A DNA stretch of 41,227 nucleotides from Chitinophaga pinensis (lineage in GTDB: Bacteria > Bacteroidota > Bacteroidia > Flavobacteriales_D > Crocinitomicaceae): the NCBI GenBank assembly GCA_943327315.2, contig CALPWQ020000009.1:1-41227 (forward strand), given 5' to 3'. Numbering within the stretch: the stretch's first letter is position 1; each line of letters opens with the position of its first letter. Positions 39,320 to 41,227 of this stretch are shown here, in pieces. The position numbers and the translations under genes are program-made. Under the pieces are notes generated by a model. The model was not told where the DNA came from, searched no databases, and saw only the letters and a program-made list of their open reading frames with translations.

Positions 39320-39697
39320 TTACCTGTCATTACTAATTCGTTTTACCCCTTCAATCAATTTTGCTTCATTAAAATTCATAAGCAATCCCTTGGATTTATT
39401 GGAGATTTTCAAGTAGGCAATCATTTGAGCCATATGCACAGGCAACAATTCCTTTACTGACTTCACTTCAATAATGACTTGATTTTCCACCAATAAATCA
39501 ATTTTATAGCCGATTTCCATTCTTATATTTTTGTACTTAACGGGGAGCTCAACTTGTCTTTCGACAAAAAGACCCATTTGCTCTAATTCATAAAACAAAC
39601 AAGCTTCATACGTTGATTCAAGTAATCCTGGTCCTAGCGTTCTATGGACCTCAATCGCTGCTCCTATTATTGTTTTTGTTAAATCATTAATTTCCAT
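39320..39697 (-). CDS. GxxExxY protein
   Basis: IIGAAIEVHRTLGPGLLESTYEACLFYELEQMGLFVERQVELPVKYKNIRMEIGYKIDLLVENQVIIEVKSV. Confidence 0.93.
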   Translation of the reverse strand: MEINDLTKTIIGAAIEVHRTLGPGLLESTYEACLFYELEQMGLFVERQVELPVKYKNIRMEIGYKIDLLVENQVIIEVKSVKELLPVHMAQMIAYLKISNKSKGLLMNFNEAKLIEGVKRISNDR

Positions 39698-40210
39698 TTT
39701 TATCTTGTTTGTTGACCATCAAACGAATTCAAAACCTCAATGGATCTTTGGATTTTAAAATCTCATGTTCCTTAAATTCACCTAACTGTGTATCTTTTTT
39801 ACCATAGAGGCACAGAGAATAGGAATAAAAACTTCCCGGGATTGATCGTTTCAATTACACAATAAAACGAAATTCACAGACTCCTGACCTCTGTGGTTTA
39901 TAAAAACACGCGTTCCTTGGATTAAAAAACCTTTGTTTGATGTGATCATCTAAATATTAATTTACGAAAAAAAGAAATCATCTGTAAATAGTTGACTCAA
40001 GAAATCGATATTTGTTAGATCACCGATACATAGAAAATTTAAGGTTCAAAACCTCTGTGGCTCTTTGGTACCCAATCATCTTCTTATTTAAATCGTGAAA
40101 AGAGTTTGTGTTTCAGTTGAGTATGTTTGTCCAATGCAACTGCCCATTAAAACCTATATTTACACAAATTGGCTTGAATCAAAACGCCTTTTTTCTGTTA
40201 CTTTTGCCGA

Positions 40211-41041
40211 ATGAAACATTTTCCTCAAGTTTTTAAAAAGATGATTATGAAAAAAGGAATGATTTTCTTCTTGTCGGCAGCAATGACCGTTGCCCTTACC
40301 TCTTGTGGTACCGGAGGATTGAAAGGGAATACAGAAAAAGAGACCAAAACACAAAGTGAATTTAAAGATGAAAGCAATTTTGAGAGCAGAATGTTGGCCC
40401 TTGATCAGAATGAAAGTTTGCTAATCGCCAATAGTTTAAAGTATCACAACAACGCGGGCTCTTCGGAGGAGGTGACTGCATTTCTTGATGAAAAGCAAAA
40501 CATCGTAAAGCTCGAAGAGGCTTATCTCGAGGCTGAAACACAGAATTTTAGCAATGTCACTTTTTATCTTGAAAATGGAAAGAAATTCGCGACACGTCAA
40601 GTTATTCGTGAAACGACGTTGAATGTTCCCCTGTACAAAGAGATTATTACGTACTACGACAAGTCAGAAAAACCACTTTATGCTAAGTTGCGTCAATCTC
40701 AGTATGAAATTGAGCTGGAAAATTTGGCTTTTGAACCAACAAAAGCAACAAACGTGTCTGCTTCTCGTGCAATTCGTGCATTGAACCAAGAAAAAGAATT
40801 TCAAACTACTTTTCAAGGGCTAGCTTACGATGGAACACTCAAATACATTATCGTTGGGGATACTGAAGAAGAGGGGTTTGCATCTACACTTTCCGTTCAA
40901 CATCAAGAAGGGGATATCAAGAAATTATTTCAAGATGAGGAAGGTATGTTAGGAGTTCCAATTGAAATTCAATACGAAAGAATGATTGATCAGTCTGGCA
41001 TGGAGTTTCAAGTTTTGATCTCAGCGAAAATAAAAAAGTAA
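40211..41041 (+). CDS. Hypothetical lipoprotein
   Basis: MKKGMIFFLSAAMTVALTSCGTGG lipobox; no recognised domain. Confidence 0.7.
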   Translation: MKHFPQVFKKMIMKKGMIFFLSAAMTVALTSCGTGGLKGNTEKETKTQSEFKDESNFESRMLALDQNESLLIANSLKYHNNAGSSEEVTAFLDEKQNIVKLEEAYLEAETQNFSNVTFYLENGKKFATRQVIRETTLNVPLYKEIITYYDKSEKPLYAKLRQSQYEIELENLAFEPTKATNVSASRAIRALNQEKEFQTTFQGLAYDGTLKYIIVGDTEEEGFASTLSVQHQEGDIKKLFQDEEGMLGVPIEIQYERMIDQSGMEFQVLISAKIKK

Positions 41042-41142
41042 ACATCCTGCAACTATATTTGTTTGAATAGCGTACCATGGTTGTCTTTACGGGGATTGTC
41101 AAGTTTAATCTTCGTATTTTTGACCTCCTTCAATGCCTGTCT

Positions 41143-41227
41143 ATGAAAATAAATGTACTTCAAATTTTCTCTTTTCTCCTCATTTTCTTTTGCGCTTCGA
41201 ATGTGTTCGGGCAAAAAATGAAAGTCA
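41143..41227 (+). CDS. N-terminal start of exported protein, truncated by the window end
   Basis: MKINVLQIFSFLLIFFCASNVFGQKMKV; signal-peptide-like. Confidence 0.5.
   Translation, partial: MKINVLQIFSFLLIFFCASNVFGQKMKV

Overview
The window is a ~41 kb Bacteroidota chromosomal segment, probably Flavobacteriales. The evidence is PorP/SprF, CHU_C and T9SS sorting-domain proteins and Bacteroidota-type promoters. From left to right it contains: an IS110-like transposase tail; a CHU_C adhesin / PorP-SprF / OmpA operon; a beta-helix T9SS cargo protein; a small accessory region built of direct repeats abutting an initiator tRNA-fMet (DUF4143 ATPase and polyvalent-protein-type kinase); a second SprB-repeat adhesin; a divergent HxlR / Old Yellow Enzyme pair; AraC and DUF983 genes; a decayed PhoD-like phosphatase remnant; a microbial rhodopsin; a single long ORF reading as lycopene beta-cyclase (CrtY) fused in frame to Brp/Blh beta-carotene 15,15'-dioxygenase; tRNA-Arg; era, der and a Ppx/GppA phosphatase; a TonB-C lipoprotein and a large outer-membrane protein; a two-component system; and an exopolysaccharide-type block (FkbM, flippase, Wzz, O-antigen ligase) followed by a GxxExxY gene. 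The most striking observation is the rhodopsin plus crtY::blh cassette. One polypeptide would carry out the last two steps to retinal (lycopene to beta-carotene to retinal) next to a DTE-type proton-pump rhodopsin that has Gly at the carotenoid-antenna fenestration position. All calls come from reading the sequence and translations; no database searches were run.
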